Shown: positions 35,358-47,270 of the stretch, piece by piece
Numbering within the stretch: the first letter of the stretch is position 1
How the letters are laid out: the number at the start of each line of letters is the position of its first letter
NCBI GenBank assembly: GCA_017163975.1
Contig: JAFFSR010000017.1
Location: 372,001-436,000, forward strand
Origin: Anastatus disparis
Lineage: Eukaryota > Arthropoda > Insecta > Hymenoptera > Eupelmidae
Direction of reading: 5' to 3'
DNA length: 64,000 nucleotides
Notes under the pieces: model-generated
What the model was told of the DNA's origin: nothing
What the model saw: the letters and a program-made list of their open reading frames with translations, nothing else
Database searches by the model: none
Program-made: the position numbers and the translations under genes

Positions 35358-35927
35358 ATGAATATAATAGAAACAGTACAAAACGATGACGAAAATGGAC
35401 CAATAAGTTGGAGTAATTCTTTTAATGATGGTGCAGGTGTATTTGAGGTATATGATGCAAGTGACGAATGTGCACAATACTGGTTAGATTTGATAAGGGA
35501 TGACAATATAGCAAAAGACGGTAATTGTTTTTTTCACTCAGTAATAAAAGTATGCAACTTAGAAATGTCCGCAAATGAATTAAGAGACATATTATTGGAT
35601 GCAATATCATTGGGCGTATGCGGAGACCCGCAAACAGTAGAAGCTATATTAACATCACGTACAAGACATGCCGATGTAGATTGTGTATTTATATTTTCGT
35701 GCGAGTTTAATCAAAATATCTGCGTACATTTTATAACAGACTATGATGAAACGCTATATTGTCATTTCAAGGTAAATAGTTCGAACGATTTCATTCATTT
35801 GCATTTAAAAGGAAGGCATTATACACCGTACCTTTATACAAGAAATAATAATATAGTAAAAAGGCATCAAAATAATAAAGAAAACGAAGAAAGTACAGCG
35901 TCAAGCGAAAACGACAACGAACAATGA
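35358..35927 (+). pseudogene. OTU-like cysteine protease (deubiquitinase) domain in Pol
   Basis: In the same frame as the linker and the integrase. The segment AKDGNCFFHSVIKV (Asp54, Cys57 counted from 35358) matches the OTU signature D-G-N-C followed by an aromatic and a helix. About 100 residues later FIHLHLKGRHYTPYL gives the expected catalytic His (His154) followed by Tyr, as in HxxHYxxL-type OTU ends. Between them the text fits the family's length (SANELRDIL, then a beta-rich ICVHFITDYD). OTU enzymes cleave ubiquitin chains; here the domain would be released from or act within the polyprotein, which is inference. A TGA at 35925-35927 follows, after which the frame goes on to integrase. 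Catalytic residues are intact although RT is not. Confidence 0.7.
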
Positions 35928-37625
35928 GATAATAATGTCAACAAGCCAGGTACTCCTATTACACCTACGACAGACTTACTGGCGCAAAGAGAAAAGAGTC
36001 AATCACATAAGATAAGTGATGCGCTCGAGCGTTGCCTTGTAAAGAATGCAAGGCCGCCACGCGAAAAACCGCCTTGGGCTCCGTTAGATAATGAAATGCC
36101 ACAACCATTTAGTAAATTAAAAATATTAAAAGAGCATCCATTTAAATACAAAGAAAATATTATTTACACAATGTCCACTGACTGCAATTTAGACACAGAA
36201 ATGGTGGAAGCCCTCATTGAACGTCAATATATAAATACTGAAGAGTTAATAAATAGAAAATTTGCAGTAAGAGAAATACATGTATCCAATTACAAAGATA
36301 ACTTTATATTTTGTGCGTTTGTTAAAACACATATTGACGACAAAATACTAAAAGGAGATATTAAAAAGTGCATCAAAAATCTAAAGAAAATAATTGTACA
36401 ATACGATATTCCATACGTTAGCGTCGTGAGAGACTTAGCAATGCTCTCAACTAGCGACTGGACATACTTCATAGAAATGTTCAATGAAATATTCGCAAAT
36501 ATACCATTAGTAGCAGTATTTTACCAAAATAATATTCCAGTACCACCGGTAGAAGATAGATATAGATTACTCAAAGAATATCATGAGGCAGCGATAGGTG
36601 GACACAGAGGAATAAATAAAACGTATAGCAAAATAGCAGCAGATTATTATTGGAGAAACATGAGACCAGACGTGCGACAATTCGTCCTAGGCTGCAAAAA
36701 TTGCCAAACAAAAAAACTAGTACGTGTTAAAACATGGCTGCCTATGTTGATTACAGACACACCTGCAAAAGCCTTTCAAAAATTATCTATGGATTTTTAC
36801 GGGCCATTAAAGCAAACGAAGAAAGGATATAGATATGTGCTGACAGTGCAAGACTGGCTAACTAAATATTGTATCTTAATACCGACGGTGCATGCAGACG
36901 CAGAAGAAGTAACACACGCCCTTACACGGAAAGTATTGGCATATTTTGGGCCGCCATCTGATATTGTTATAGATCAGGGCAGGCATTTTGTAAATAATCT
37001 ACTAGAAGAATTTGCAGAGATATTTAAAATAGAAAAATATTGCACAACTGTGTATCATCCTCAAAGTCAAGGAGGAATCGAACACATGCACCATACAGTC
37101 ACGGAATATTTAAAAGCATATATGGAAGAAAAGTCAGATTGGGCCGAATGGCTAGACTTATGCCAGTTAGCATATAACAGTACAAAACACGAAGCAACAG
37201 GATACAGCCCTTACGAACTAGTGTTCGGATACAAAGCGCGTATGCCATCAAGCTTTCCACCGAAAGAAAAATTACAAACATATGATGAGTATTTAAAAGA
37301 AACGGTAGAAAACCTTTCTCAAATACAAACGTTAGCGGCAATGAACCTAGTACAGGCCAAATACAGGTCGAAATATTACTACGATAAGAAATTAAACACT
37401 AAACATTTCCGAGAGGGTGAGAGCGTTTACTTATTAAAACAACTGCAGAAGGGTAAATACGACGCGCAATATGAAGGACCGTACGAAATTATTGAAGTAA
37501 ATAACGTGAAACATAACGTGACGATAAAGAACGCGAGTAAGATAAAAACGGTTCACGTAGACAAAATAAAGCGTGCAACTACAGTAAAAGCACCTCCTCC
37601 TTTCACGGACAAAGCAAGTAGTTAA
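35928..37625 (+). pseudogene. Integrase of Pol, with a possible macro-like region before it
   Basis: From 36096: residues 40-145 (NRKFAVREIHVSNYKDNFIF, KGDIKKCIKNLKKII, LVAVFYQN) resemble the second half of the macro-like domain of some insect retroelement polyproteins; weakly supported. Then comes the integrase zinc domain with His163, His170, Cys200, Cys203; the catalytic core with Asp233 (SMDFYGPL), Asp293 (VIDQGRHF) and Glu329, 35 residues apart as in D-D-35-E; and a C-terminal region with GPYEI before the stop at 37623-37625. The frame from 36096 is unbroken over 509 residues, and the active site is complete. Confidence 0.9.
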
Positions 37626-38575
37626 TTTTTCAATATAGAATGCAGCGAAAACTTTCCTTTTTCGACGGCCTCCGGACGAGGAAAAAGAAAGAAAAAAACA
37701 TATGATCACTGCTTATGAAAAGAAATAAATAAGAAAGTAATTAATAATTGAAATAGTAACAAATTTGAAATAATAAATGGAAAATAATGAAATATCCTTC
37801 AGGGCGCGACAATGAAGTATAGGATTATGTTAAAAGGTATAAAAACAACGAATACATTGAAATGAATGAAAAAATAAATAAAATAAATATTGGTGAATAA
37901 TTAAATGTACAGCGGAGCGTCAGGCAAGATAGGGCTGCGAAAATTTTCTAACTAGCCAGGATTAATTAATTAGAGAAAATGGTAACGTAATACCTAAATT
38001 ATTTACAAAAGAATAGAAAACTATGTTACACAACTCAATTAGTAAAGTTTAGTATAAAGTAAATTACAATCTCGCCTAAAGTTCCTTAGGAACATCCCCG
38101 TATTCCTTAAAGAAATATTAGGCCAATGAATGAACAAAAGAATAATTAACCATACGAATCAAAAAAAAGGAAAAAGAGAGAAAAAAAATAAAATTGCACG
38201 AAAATTATGGACGATTGATCGTCCCTATGTTGTGATAAACAACTTAATAAGTCAATCGACAATACATGCATAGAAAAGTAAAATAAAAGTGCAAAAAAAA
38301 AATAAAGAAAATGGCTGTTTAATACAGTAAGCTATCAATGCATGTAGCATCAATTCTCTCAATTAGTGAATCGGACAATGAATGTGACCGATACACATAA
38401 ATATATATATATATATAAATATATATATATATATTACGTTAAAGGGATGGTTTCGGGACGTGGTTTTTTCCCACCGAGTATACATAATAAATAACACACG
38501 AAATTTTAAAAATTTACTAAAGAAATAATCGTAAATCAACCTTAATCGCAGATATAGATATAGAAATCCGATGGC

Positions 38576-38601
38576 AACTTCCAGGACATGTCCTGGAAGT
38601 T
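38576..38601. repeat. Perfect 26-bp palindrome
   Basis: AACTTCCAGGACA followed by its exact reverse complement. The centre GGACATGTCC fits the p53-family half-site pattern RRRCWWGYYY. A related GGAATGTCCC lies 35 bases downstream. Function is unknown. Confidence 0.9.
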
Positions 38602-38930
38602 GGAAATGTCCTGAAAGTACCCCCTTAAAAATCAGGAATGTCCCGGAACGGTATACTTCGATGTAGATATAAATATATATTAAGAATTAAGAAATGGCCT
38701 AATACACAAAAAAACGAACATTTACCTAGATCTTATCCCGAATCCATGGGAACCGAACGCGAGAGCGATTGTTACCAAAAAAAAAAAAACATTGAAAAAT
38801 TTTTTGACAAAGTTTTGAGTTGAGTAGCATTGTTATATAGGGTTGATGTAACCAAAACATATTTATGTATATCAATAAATTGTTATTATAATGATTTTAA
38901 ATATGTGTTGGAAAATTTTTTTTTCAAATT

Positions 38931-38986
38931 TTATTACCTTTATTATATACTTGAAATAAATGTCAAGTATATAATAAAGGTAATAA
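38931..38986. repeat. 24-bp-stem perfect hairpin
   Basis: TTATTACCTTTATTATATAC plus four more bases at 38931-38954 pairs without mismatch with 38963-38986; the loop is AATAAATG. It sits in the AT-rich part of the retrotransposon tail. Confidence 0.9.
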
Positions 38987-41001
38987 AACTATGAGATCTT
39001 ATCATAATTTTTAACAAAGGATTCTTCAATTTTTTTTCTTTATAAATTAACGTTGAATTTCAGTAACAAAATTGTATTATTTCTTGTTATCTTTTTTTTA
39101 TCATTTATTTAAAAATGTTCTGAAATTTTTTAAATTTTATTAAATATTTACAAAATTACTTGCCAGGCCCATGGGTAAATTTTTATGTCAATGTTTAAAG
39201 TTAAGAAATTTGTATATAACATATGTACATATAAACTTTCATTTTATGTAACATTACAGATATAATGGGACATAACATGTAAGTATTAAAATCATTTTCT
39301 TCTTATAACACGTTTCTAATTTTCAATTTAACGGTAATATAATTCTGTAATATTATTTTAATCAATTATTGGAATTTATAGTTATCGAAATCAAATAAGA
39401 AAAAGGATCTGAATATTTTAATATCTAATATTTATAAAAATCTTAATTTATTGGATTACATAAAACTATTATATAAATAATCATTTCTAAATGTATAATA
39501 CGTATTTAAATAATTTTTCAATACATATGTATTATATATTTATAAACTCATCTTATTTTAAATATTTAAAATCATAATAACAATTTATTGAAGTACATAA
39601 TTATGTTTTGGTTGTGAGTGTATTTTGAGGATGTCTAAATAATGAACAGTTGATATTTCAATGCGGATTCTAAATTAATACTTAAATTATTAAAAAATAG
39701 ATCTCTTTTAAGATATTTAAAAATCATTTGTTCGTTTATTGCATTATCTATAATCGAAGAACCAAATCCACAGTACATATGTTTTAAATCGAAAATTCTA
39801 TTTTATTTTTTAATATTCAAAGTTCTATAGCTCTTCTATCAGTTCTATGCCTAAGATGAGACAAAGCTCACTTCAAGATATTATAAAAAGACATAACATA
39901 GTGCAACCTGAGTGAAATCAACCTGGTCGAACACCAGAAATTCAAAATTACATGAAAGTACAAAATGAACCAATCAGAAGACAGCAATTCTGAGATTTAA
40001 AAAAATTTGTGTAGATTCTACTCATCATTTGCAACAATAAATATATTCATAAGTGAATCTTTAAAATCCTTAGTTTCTGAGGAAAAAAATAATTAAGTTG
40101 GTAATTTAACAAAAAAATTTGAAAAATCACAATATTCTATTACTTATTACTCGTAATCCCTTTGACCTATGCCTCTAAAAATTTTTTTGTATATTTTGGG
40201 TATCAAATGGAACCTCTTCACGGATTTTCAGCAAATTCTATTTTTTTGTCAGTCGAGTTGACATGAAACGTCCCATATATAAAGAAAATATAAGTAGTAA
40301 GCAATAATAAATAATAAATACAAAATTAAGGATAAACGATGAAAGGAGCAGAAGCAAACAACGCGAAATACATAGATAGGAGGGATCCCTTCTATTAATG
40401 GTTGTAAGATTGTTTACAGGTGGACGAGAACGAAAAGAAAGACCCAACGCAGATCGAATGCAAAACATAGATCAGCAACTACGGGTGGCATATACTCCGG
40501 GCCTGATGGCTCAATGGGCACCAAGACCCGTATACTGGCAACCGACAATCGCCGAACTGCCAGCACTGCAATGGCCAACAAACCAGTACGATTAAAAGAA
40601 AAAAATGAAAAATACAATATCAAAGTTTTCATAGATTAAGAATATCTTTTTGTAATTTAAATTTTTTATTTTATATAAAATTTTTGATAATGTTTATAAC
40701 TATTATATAATGTTTAATAAAAAAAAAATAAGAGAGAGAGAGAGAATACATAAAATCGTAGTCAAAATGAAACTAAAGTTATTAAAAATAAACAGTAGAA
40801 TAAATTAGTACGCAAACGACACAACACTAACACAAACAAATAGGAAAAGCTAGAAAGTTTTATAAGATAGGACGGGCATCGGCTCGTGTAGGTACACAAA
40901 AAGTACCAACTATACTTTAGGGACTTAATTTTAATCATTTTTTTATTGTGTTTATGTGTACGTTCTTGGCTTCGGGGGCCGAAGCCTCGCGGTCTCGGAC
41001 G

Positions 41002-41336
41002 TGCTACGTGCATTATATTGTACGTATATTATAATATAAAACATAAAATAAGGTAGAAACTCAGAGAAATGCGACTCCGAGTTTCCGGACCAAGAGTCGC
41101 ACGATGCGCGAAGTGCTGATTCGGCACTTCGTCGCGGGCAACTTACATCGTCGTTTTAGACGACGACGAGCGACAGACCATCGCCGGACGCGCTAGAACA
41201 CAGTAGTAACTAGTCTCTCTCTCACTGTATTTACTTTATAAATAAATAACAGACAACTTCACATTAATTCTCTCGTCAATTTATTTTGCATCCTCACACT
41301 CCCCATAGGAGTGCGTATCAAAATTCCCACGTAACA
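41002..41336 (+). repeat. 3' LTR of the gypsy element
   Basis: It matches 28234-28568 over its full 335 bp apart from about six substitutions and ends CCCACGTAACA. The foldback arm of the host element resumes at 41337. Confidence 0.9.
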
Positions 41337-41923
41337 GTATTTTAAAGTTTATAACTTTTACTGAAATCTAATGTAATGATAAACAAAGGTGCCAAAATTT
41401 CAAAAATGATTTTATTCGACAGCAACAAAGTTTATTTTATTCATTTTAAAATTTAGAATCTATTGACAAGGATGGAATTTAGATTTTTATTTTTTATTCA
41501 AATTTATTGCTAATTGTTTACGAAAAAATGTATATGTCTCAGATGGTATTCAATGTTTCATGATAGAAAATACGATATGAATTTAAGTAAAAAATAAAAA
41601 TCAAAATTCGATCCTTGTCAATAGATACTAAATTTTAAAATGAACAAAATAAACTTTGTTGCTGTCGAATAAAATCATTTTTGAAACTTTGGCACCTTTG
41701 TTTATGATCACATTAGATTTCGGTAAAAGTCGTAAACTTTAATATGCTATAACTCTTTAATTAATTGTTATATTTAAATAAAACAAAGTTTAAAATGACT
41801 ATTTTAATATTATCTAGTAAATTACTATGTGGAAAATTGAATAAACCTTCTTCACCCAAAAATATAAACCATTATAGAAAATACTAACTTTTGACACAGA
41901 CTGTATAGCTAGAACAATCTTAA

Positions 41924-42644
41924 ATAAATATCATTATTAACAAATAAATACAAATAACAAAATTTAAAATTTTGTGAACATAAATATCATTGATCCAGAC
42001 CTAACCCAGTTAACAAGCGGGCAACCAGAGAGGAGCACTACGCTCTTTAAATATAAGTTTTTCTAATAACAGACTCCTTGCTCTCGACCACGCAGCCAGC
42101 AGTTAAGACAAGGTAAGTGATTAAGCTCCTCTACCCTGCATACGAGGCAAGAAATATCTCACGATTGAATATAACGTCCGAGTAAACCCATTTAAGGTGA
42201 CCGGACATAACAGCACTATTTCGAAATCTTTTGAAATTTGGTGTATTATAATTTGATTACTCTGTAATTTTTCGGTTTTGTTGGATTCATATAGAGTGCA
42301 TTCAAATTCTTCTGTTTTTATAAAATTAATATGAAGTTCATTATATTTCACTTCATTAGTGATTTTATTGATTGAAAAAATTGTTTTAGCTTAAAAATTT
42401 TCTTGATTTTTTTTATGTCAAAAAGTGTGAGTGTTTTATCATTAATAATTGAATCGTCCAATATATGTGATTTGGGTTCTGTGGTTTTATGTGATATAGT
42501 TTTTTGTTCGTAACAGGATGTCTTGTGTAAAAATTTTGAGGTTTGGGATAAGTACGGCACAAGTTTTATTTCGAAAAACTTTAGGCCGAACTTTAAAAAT
42601 GAGACAATTCCAAACTTGATATATTTTCATTGTGGAAAATTATA
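41924..42644. other. Stretch without a supported gene
   Basis: Minus-strand frames 42348-42560 and 42121-42351 lie end to end (the first ends as the second starts), with readable but unfamiliar text. They may be remains of one coding frame; no motif supports it. The part 42000-42120 is less AT-rich and looks unique. Confidence 0.35.
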
Positions 42645-44474
42645 AAAGGGTACCCCCCGTTAAGTTAGTCAATTTTGCCCTGTCCCTGAAATTTTTGTTT
42701 GACCTTTTAACTTTGTTTTCGATAGAAAAAAAAATAATTTTTGTCATATTTGCAGACCGCGACCCCCCTCCCCCTGTCCACAGCAAGGAAAAAATGACTT
42801 TTTCACTATTTTTTCTCCGCATCTAGTCGGTAAAAAACTCCAAGAAAATCGTGCTTATAGCTTAATTAGTTACTAATCACGTAGAATTTTCTTATAAAGA
42901 TTTGATGCTATATAACCTAAAAGGATGGAAAAAAAATTCAAACCCTTCCTATTTTCATGGGAAATGCGGTACAGGGCCAACTCTTGCGAAAAAAACTTGT
43001 GTTTTGCTCGAAATTACTTGCCTAAATTTTTCTAGATATTTCCCGTTGGTGCGCCATAGTTAGAAAAGCAAAAAACTCATTTTTTCGACGTTTTTGGCTG
43101 ATTGTAGCTCGTTTGCAGACTTTGTATTATTATTTATATTATAAAATTGTATTCTAGAACTTTATTTATGAATTTAATTATGCAATCAAGTCAGAAAAAT
43201 AAGATTTACAAATATCCGCATCAGATTTTTGCACGAATCCACATTTTAGATTAGGTATTTAAACACTTCGTTCATGATTTTGTTGATATTTTACTACTTT
43301 ATATGTGATAAAATCTTTTAAATATCATATTGCTTTAATAAAAAAAAATATTTTAATAAATAAGTCATTTCACAGGTACAGCTATATTAAGTACGGTCAA
43401 AATACCAACTTAAGATTACATATGAATTTATATTTCGTAAGAAAAACTTAGCATTACAAACATTATAATCATGATTTAAAAATATGAACCTTGACTTTGG
43501 CATTTTTAACATTATGTAATCTAAATCTGCACTTAAGTCACACTTTTGCGAGAGCTATGGGATCTATTTTTACACTGTGTAAAAAAAATGTGAGCGTGCG
43601 AGTACATTGAAATCTTGTTTACGTGTCTCATATTAATATTACAATATTAAATATATTTTTGTTTAAAAGCGCATATTATTCGCAATTATTTTATGACATT
43701 TGCAATCGTTTCAACGATCATAAATAGAGTTTGCACTTATGTCATGTATTGTATTATATTATCTTCATTGACATAGGTACAAATCCAGTAACGTAACTAA
43801 AGTAATAATCGTTAGGCTGGAAGTTATAGCCTTTACTTAGTTCTCAGATATCTATCTATGTTCTGACTCTTTTTCCATAAGAAGAACAAGGATAGAATAT
43901 TTGAGAACTGAGTAACAACTACAACTTCTAGCCTCAGACTTGAGTTGGGTCTATGATTTCGAGCCATAAAAAAACATTATGGCCCGAATCCAGAGTCGTG
44001 TCTTGAGTATCAAGTATGACTTAAAACTTAAGTTTCGTTACATTGAAACAATATTACGAATATTATTATAAAAAATAAACTCCTATATTTATTAATTTTA
44101 TATATTAGGTAAGGATTTATTTCTAACGAAATAGTAGTTAAAAAAGATAATATTATTTGATGGGCTATATTACAATATTAGAATAACATTGTATGATCAA
44201 AATTGATTCGATATTAAATGGTTCGTTACAATCATTATTGTAGATGTTTAAGAAGATCTTTCGATGAAACATTAGGGCATAATATTCGAATTATAATTTG
44301 TATATGTTTGAGATAATAAGTCCGAAACCTTTGATAATATATAGGGCTATCACACGCTAGAAAAAGAACAGGAACAGATATAAGAAATATATTACTCCTA
44401 TATCTATATATATATATATATAAGGAATAGCGGGTTGTTGCTAGGAACAACGCGTTTATTTCTCATGAATATAT

Positions 44475-44526
<52 letters not shown>

Positions 44527-46543
44527 CCAATGTATTTCTTATATCTGTTCCTGTTCTTTTTCCAGCGTGTAATAGCCCTATATATTATCAAAGGTTTTGA
44601 ATTTATTATCTCAACCATATACAAATTATAATTCGAATATTTTGCCCTTATGTTTTCTCGAAAGATCTTCTTAAACATCTACAATGATAATTGTAACGAA
44701 CCATTTAATATCGAATTAATTTTTATTATACAACGTTATTCTAATATTGTAATATAGCCCATGAAATAATATTATCTTTTTCAACTACAATTTCGTTAAA
44801 AATAACTCCTTACCTAATATACAAAATTAATAAATATAGGAGTTTATTTTTTGTAATAATATTCGTAATACTGTTTCAATACTAATATTTGTTATTCTAT
44901 TTACAAAATATTTTACATGTTACTTTTCTTTGGCCCGAACTTAGGCCCGAATTGATAGTCGTGTCTTGAGTATTGAGTATGACTTAAAACTTAAGTTTCG
45001 TTACTTGAGTATCAGCTGTTACTTCAATTGAGTGCTACATAAAGAGGTTATTACAGTTAGTTATAAAACAAAATCACACAAATAAGATAGTCGTCGGTAA
45101 GGATATAACACTCAATTGAAGTAACAGCTGATACTGAAGTAACAAAACTTAAGTTTTAAGTCATACTTAATACTCAAGACACGACTATGAATTCGGGCCA
45201 TAATTCTTTTTTATAGCTCGAAATCATAGACCCGACTCAAGTCTAAGGCTAGAGGTTGTAGTTGTTACTCAGATTTCAAATATTCTATCCTTGTTCTTCT
45301 TATGGAAAAAGAGTAAGAACATAGATAGATATCTGAGAACTGAGTAAAGACTATAACTTCCAGCCTAACGATTGTTACTTGAGTTACGTTACTGGATTCG
45401 TACCTATGTCAATGGAGATAATATAATACAATACATGACATAAGTGCACACTTTATTTATGATCTTTAAAACGATTGCAAATGTCATAAAATAATTGCGA
45501 ATAATATGCGCTTTTTAACAAAAATATATTTAATATTGTAATATTAATATGAGACACGTAAACAAGATTTTAATGTACTCGCACGCTCACATTTTTTTTA
45601 CACAGTGTAAAAATAGACCCCATAGCTCTCGCAAAAGTGTGACTCAAGTGCAGATCTAGATTACATAATGTTAAAAATGCCAAAGTCAAGGTTCATATTA
45701 TTAAATCATGATGATAATGTTTGTATTGCTAAGTTTTTCTTACGAAATACAAATTCATATGTAATCTCAAGTTGATATTTTGACCGTACTCAATAATAGC
45801 TATACCTGTAAAATGACTTTTTTTTTTTAATATTTTCTTTTATTAAAGCAATATAATATTTAAAAGATTTTATCACATATAAAGTAGTAAAATATCAACA
45901 AAATCATGAAAGACGTGTTAAAATACCTAATTTAAAATGTGGATTCGTGCAAAAATATGATGCGGATATTTGTAAATCTTATTTTTCTGACTTGATTGCA
46001 TAATTAAATTCATAAATAAAGTTCTAGAATACAATTTCATAATATAAATAATAATACAAAGTCTGCAAATGAGCTACAATCAGCCAAAAACGTCGAAAAA
46101 ATGAGTTTTTTGCATTTTTAACTATGGCGCACCAACAGGAAATATCTAGAAAAATTTAGGCAAGTAATTTTAAACAAAATACAAATTTCTTTGCAAGAAT
46201 TGGCCCTGTACCGCATTTCCCATGAAAATAGGAAAGGTTTGAATTTTTTTCCATCCTTTTAGGTTATATAGCATCATCAAATCTTTATGAAAAAATTCTA
46301 CGTGATTTGTAACCATTTAAGCTATAAGCACGATTCTCTTGGAGTTTTTGTACTGACTAGATGCAGAGAAAAAAAATAAATAGCGAAAAAGTCATTCTTT
46401 CCATGCTGTGGGCAGGGGGAGGGGGGTCGCGGTCTGCAAATATGACAAATACTATTTTTTTTTTATTTAAAACAAAGTTACAAGGTTAAACAAAAATTTC
46501 AGGGACAGGGCAAAATTGACTGTCTTAACGGGGGTTACCCTTT
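42645..46543. mobile_element. 3.9-kb foldback element with ~1.8-kb arms
   Basis: The ends AAAGGGTACCCCCCGTTAAG and the reverse complement of CTTAACGGGGGTTACCCTTT are inverted. Inverted similarity runs through both arms to a centre near 44461; for example GAACAGGAACAGATATAAG at 44365 pairs with text ending near 44556. (TA)n runs lie near the centre (44405-44425 and 44480-44522). No transposase or coding frame is present. The right arm is about 270 bp longer because of the insertion at about 44890-45200. No clear target duplication. Confidence 0.8.
44949..45202. repeat. Secondary palindrome inside the right arm
   Basis: GGCCCGAATTGATAGTCGTG and the following 90 bases recur inverted at 45109-45202, ending at CACGACTATGAATTCGGGCC. 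The left arm has only one copy of this motif (about 43979-44050), so the palindrome arose by a local inverted duplication after the arms formed. Confidence 0.75.
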
Positions 46544-46545
46544 CG

Positions 46546-46830
46546 TAGAAGTTTAACAAAACTTATTCTAATCTTTATTTGAATATTTTTTCGTTTCGTA
46601 TAGTAAATGGTAAAATTTGGCAAAGCTTTGGCAAAACTTTGTACAAACTCTTTTTCAATATTTTCTAAATTAATAAAATAAGTTGTAAAGTTTTGCAGAA
46701 GTTTGGCAAAACTTTATTTTAACTCTATCTGAATACTTTTCAGTTTGATAGAATAAATAGGAAAATTTCGCAAATGTTTGGCAAAACTTTGTACAAATTA
46801 TTTTTCAATATTTTCTTTCTACAATTTTTT
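46546..46830. repeat. Two diverged ~150-bp tandem units
   Basis: Units share GTTTGGCAAAACTTTGTACA, CTTTTTCAATATTTTCT and AATAAATGGTAAAATTT-type words. They directly follow the right end of the foldback element. Confidence 0.6.
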
Positions 46831-47029
46831 ATAATTTTTTAACGATAGATTCGCTCGGACAGTCTTTGGAATATGATATAAAAAAATCTAAAAAAATATA
46901 TTTTTTCAACAGCTGGCCCGAAAATAATACTTTTTTTACATAGCGCCAAAAAAGTGGTAATTTCGGCCCTCGCTTTTGGCTTGGGTGACAATTTAGATAC
47001 GATTTCGGATATTCTTTACTTTTTTTCTG

Positions 47030-47270
47030 TGATAAGTAAATACTATTTAAAGTACTCTAAAAGAGCTTTCATTTACTTTTTTTTAAAATTATCTACAATG
47101 ATTTTTCGTAAAGTTGTAAAATTCTAAAGTTAGAGATTTTTACTTTTTTTTTTGCAGAAAATCGGCAAAAAAAGCAAAAATTCCTACGGAAAATCATTGT
47201 AGAAAATTTTTAAAAAAAGGAAATGAAATCTCTGTCAAAGTACTTTAAAATACATTTGTTCAGATTTTTT
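47030..47270. repeat. Imperfect inverted repeat of ~110-bp arms
   Basis: Left-arm text TATCTACAATGATTTTTCG pairs imperfectly with CGGAAAATCATTGTAGAAAA; the flanks TAAAGTACTCTAAAAGAG and CTTTGACAGAG-type text also pair loosely. It may be an old MITE. Confidence 0.5.

Larger units (their letters stand above)
37626..41001 (+). other. 3.4-kb tail between integrase and the 3' LTR
   Basis: No env-like ORF is visible. Frames here are short: 38638-38823, and 40398-40595 encoding a Pro/Trp-rich 65-residue peptide (PGLMAQWAPRPVYWQPT). The segment holds a perfect 26-bp palindrome (38576-38601), a 24-bp-stem hairpin (38931-38986) and a GA run near 40731. The stretch 38830-40200 is more AT-rich and could be a separate insertion, but I find no ends. 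No clear polypurine tract abuts the LTR; the preceding 30 bases are GC-rich. Confidence 0.5.
28234..41336 (+). mobile_element. Ty3/gypsy LTR retrotransposon, 13.1 kb, with OTU-like domain
   Basis: Two 335-bp LTRs (TG...CA ends) bound a Gag frame, a Pol frame (protease, RT, RNase H), a 1.9-kb linker with an OTU-like protease domain, and an integrase. RT-RNase H before integrase places it in Ty3/gypsy. It is much longer than usual (commonly 5-8 kb) because of a 1.0-kb leader, the linker and a 3.4-kb tail after integrase. The target duplication is imperfect: GTGT before, GTAT after. LTR divergence by eye is six positions, so the insertion is fairly young, yet Gag and Pol carry at least seven in-frame stops and two or more frameshifts. 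Confidence 0.9.
28058..41919. mobile_element. TTAA-flanked foldback element interrupted by a gypsy insertion
   Basis: The outer ends are inverted repeats (GGATGTTCTGGCTATACAG against GATTGTTCTAGCTATACAG) between TTAA at 28054-28057 and TTAA at 41920-41923. The left arm (28058-28233) continues after the retrotransposon at 41337 and folds back on the right arm around a centre near 41537; CAGCAACAAAGTTTATTTTA is one paired segment. Without the insertion the element would be about 760 bp. It encodes nothing. TTAA suggests piggyBac-type mobilisation. Confidence 0.75.

Noticed and set aside
34304..35610. Leu- and Ser-rich minus-strand frames
   Set aside because: They are antisense to the Glu/Lys/Asp-rich linker and OTU part of Pol; the composition explains the hydrophobic look.
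42121..42560. Two abutting minus-strand frames of 70 and 76 residues
   Set aside because: No motif, no neighbours and AT-rich codon use; kept only as a remark in the stretch entry.
44235..44678. Two 71-residue frames near the centre of the foldback element
   Set aside because: They lie in the paired arms and in (TA)n runs, with IYIYIY translations.
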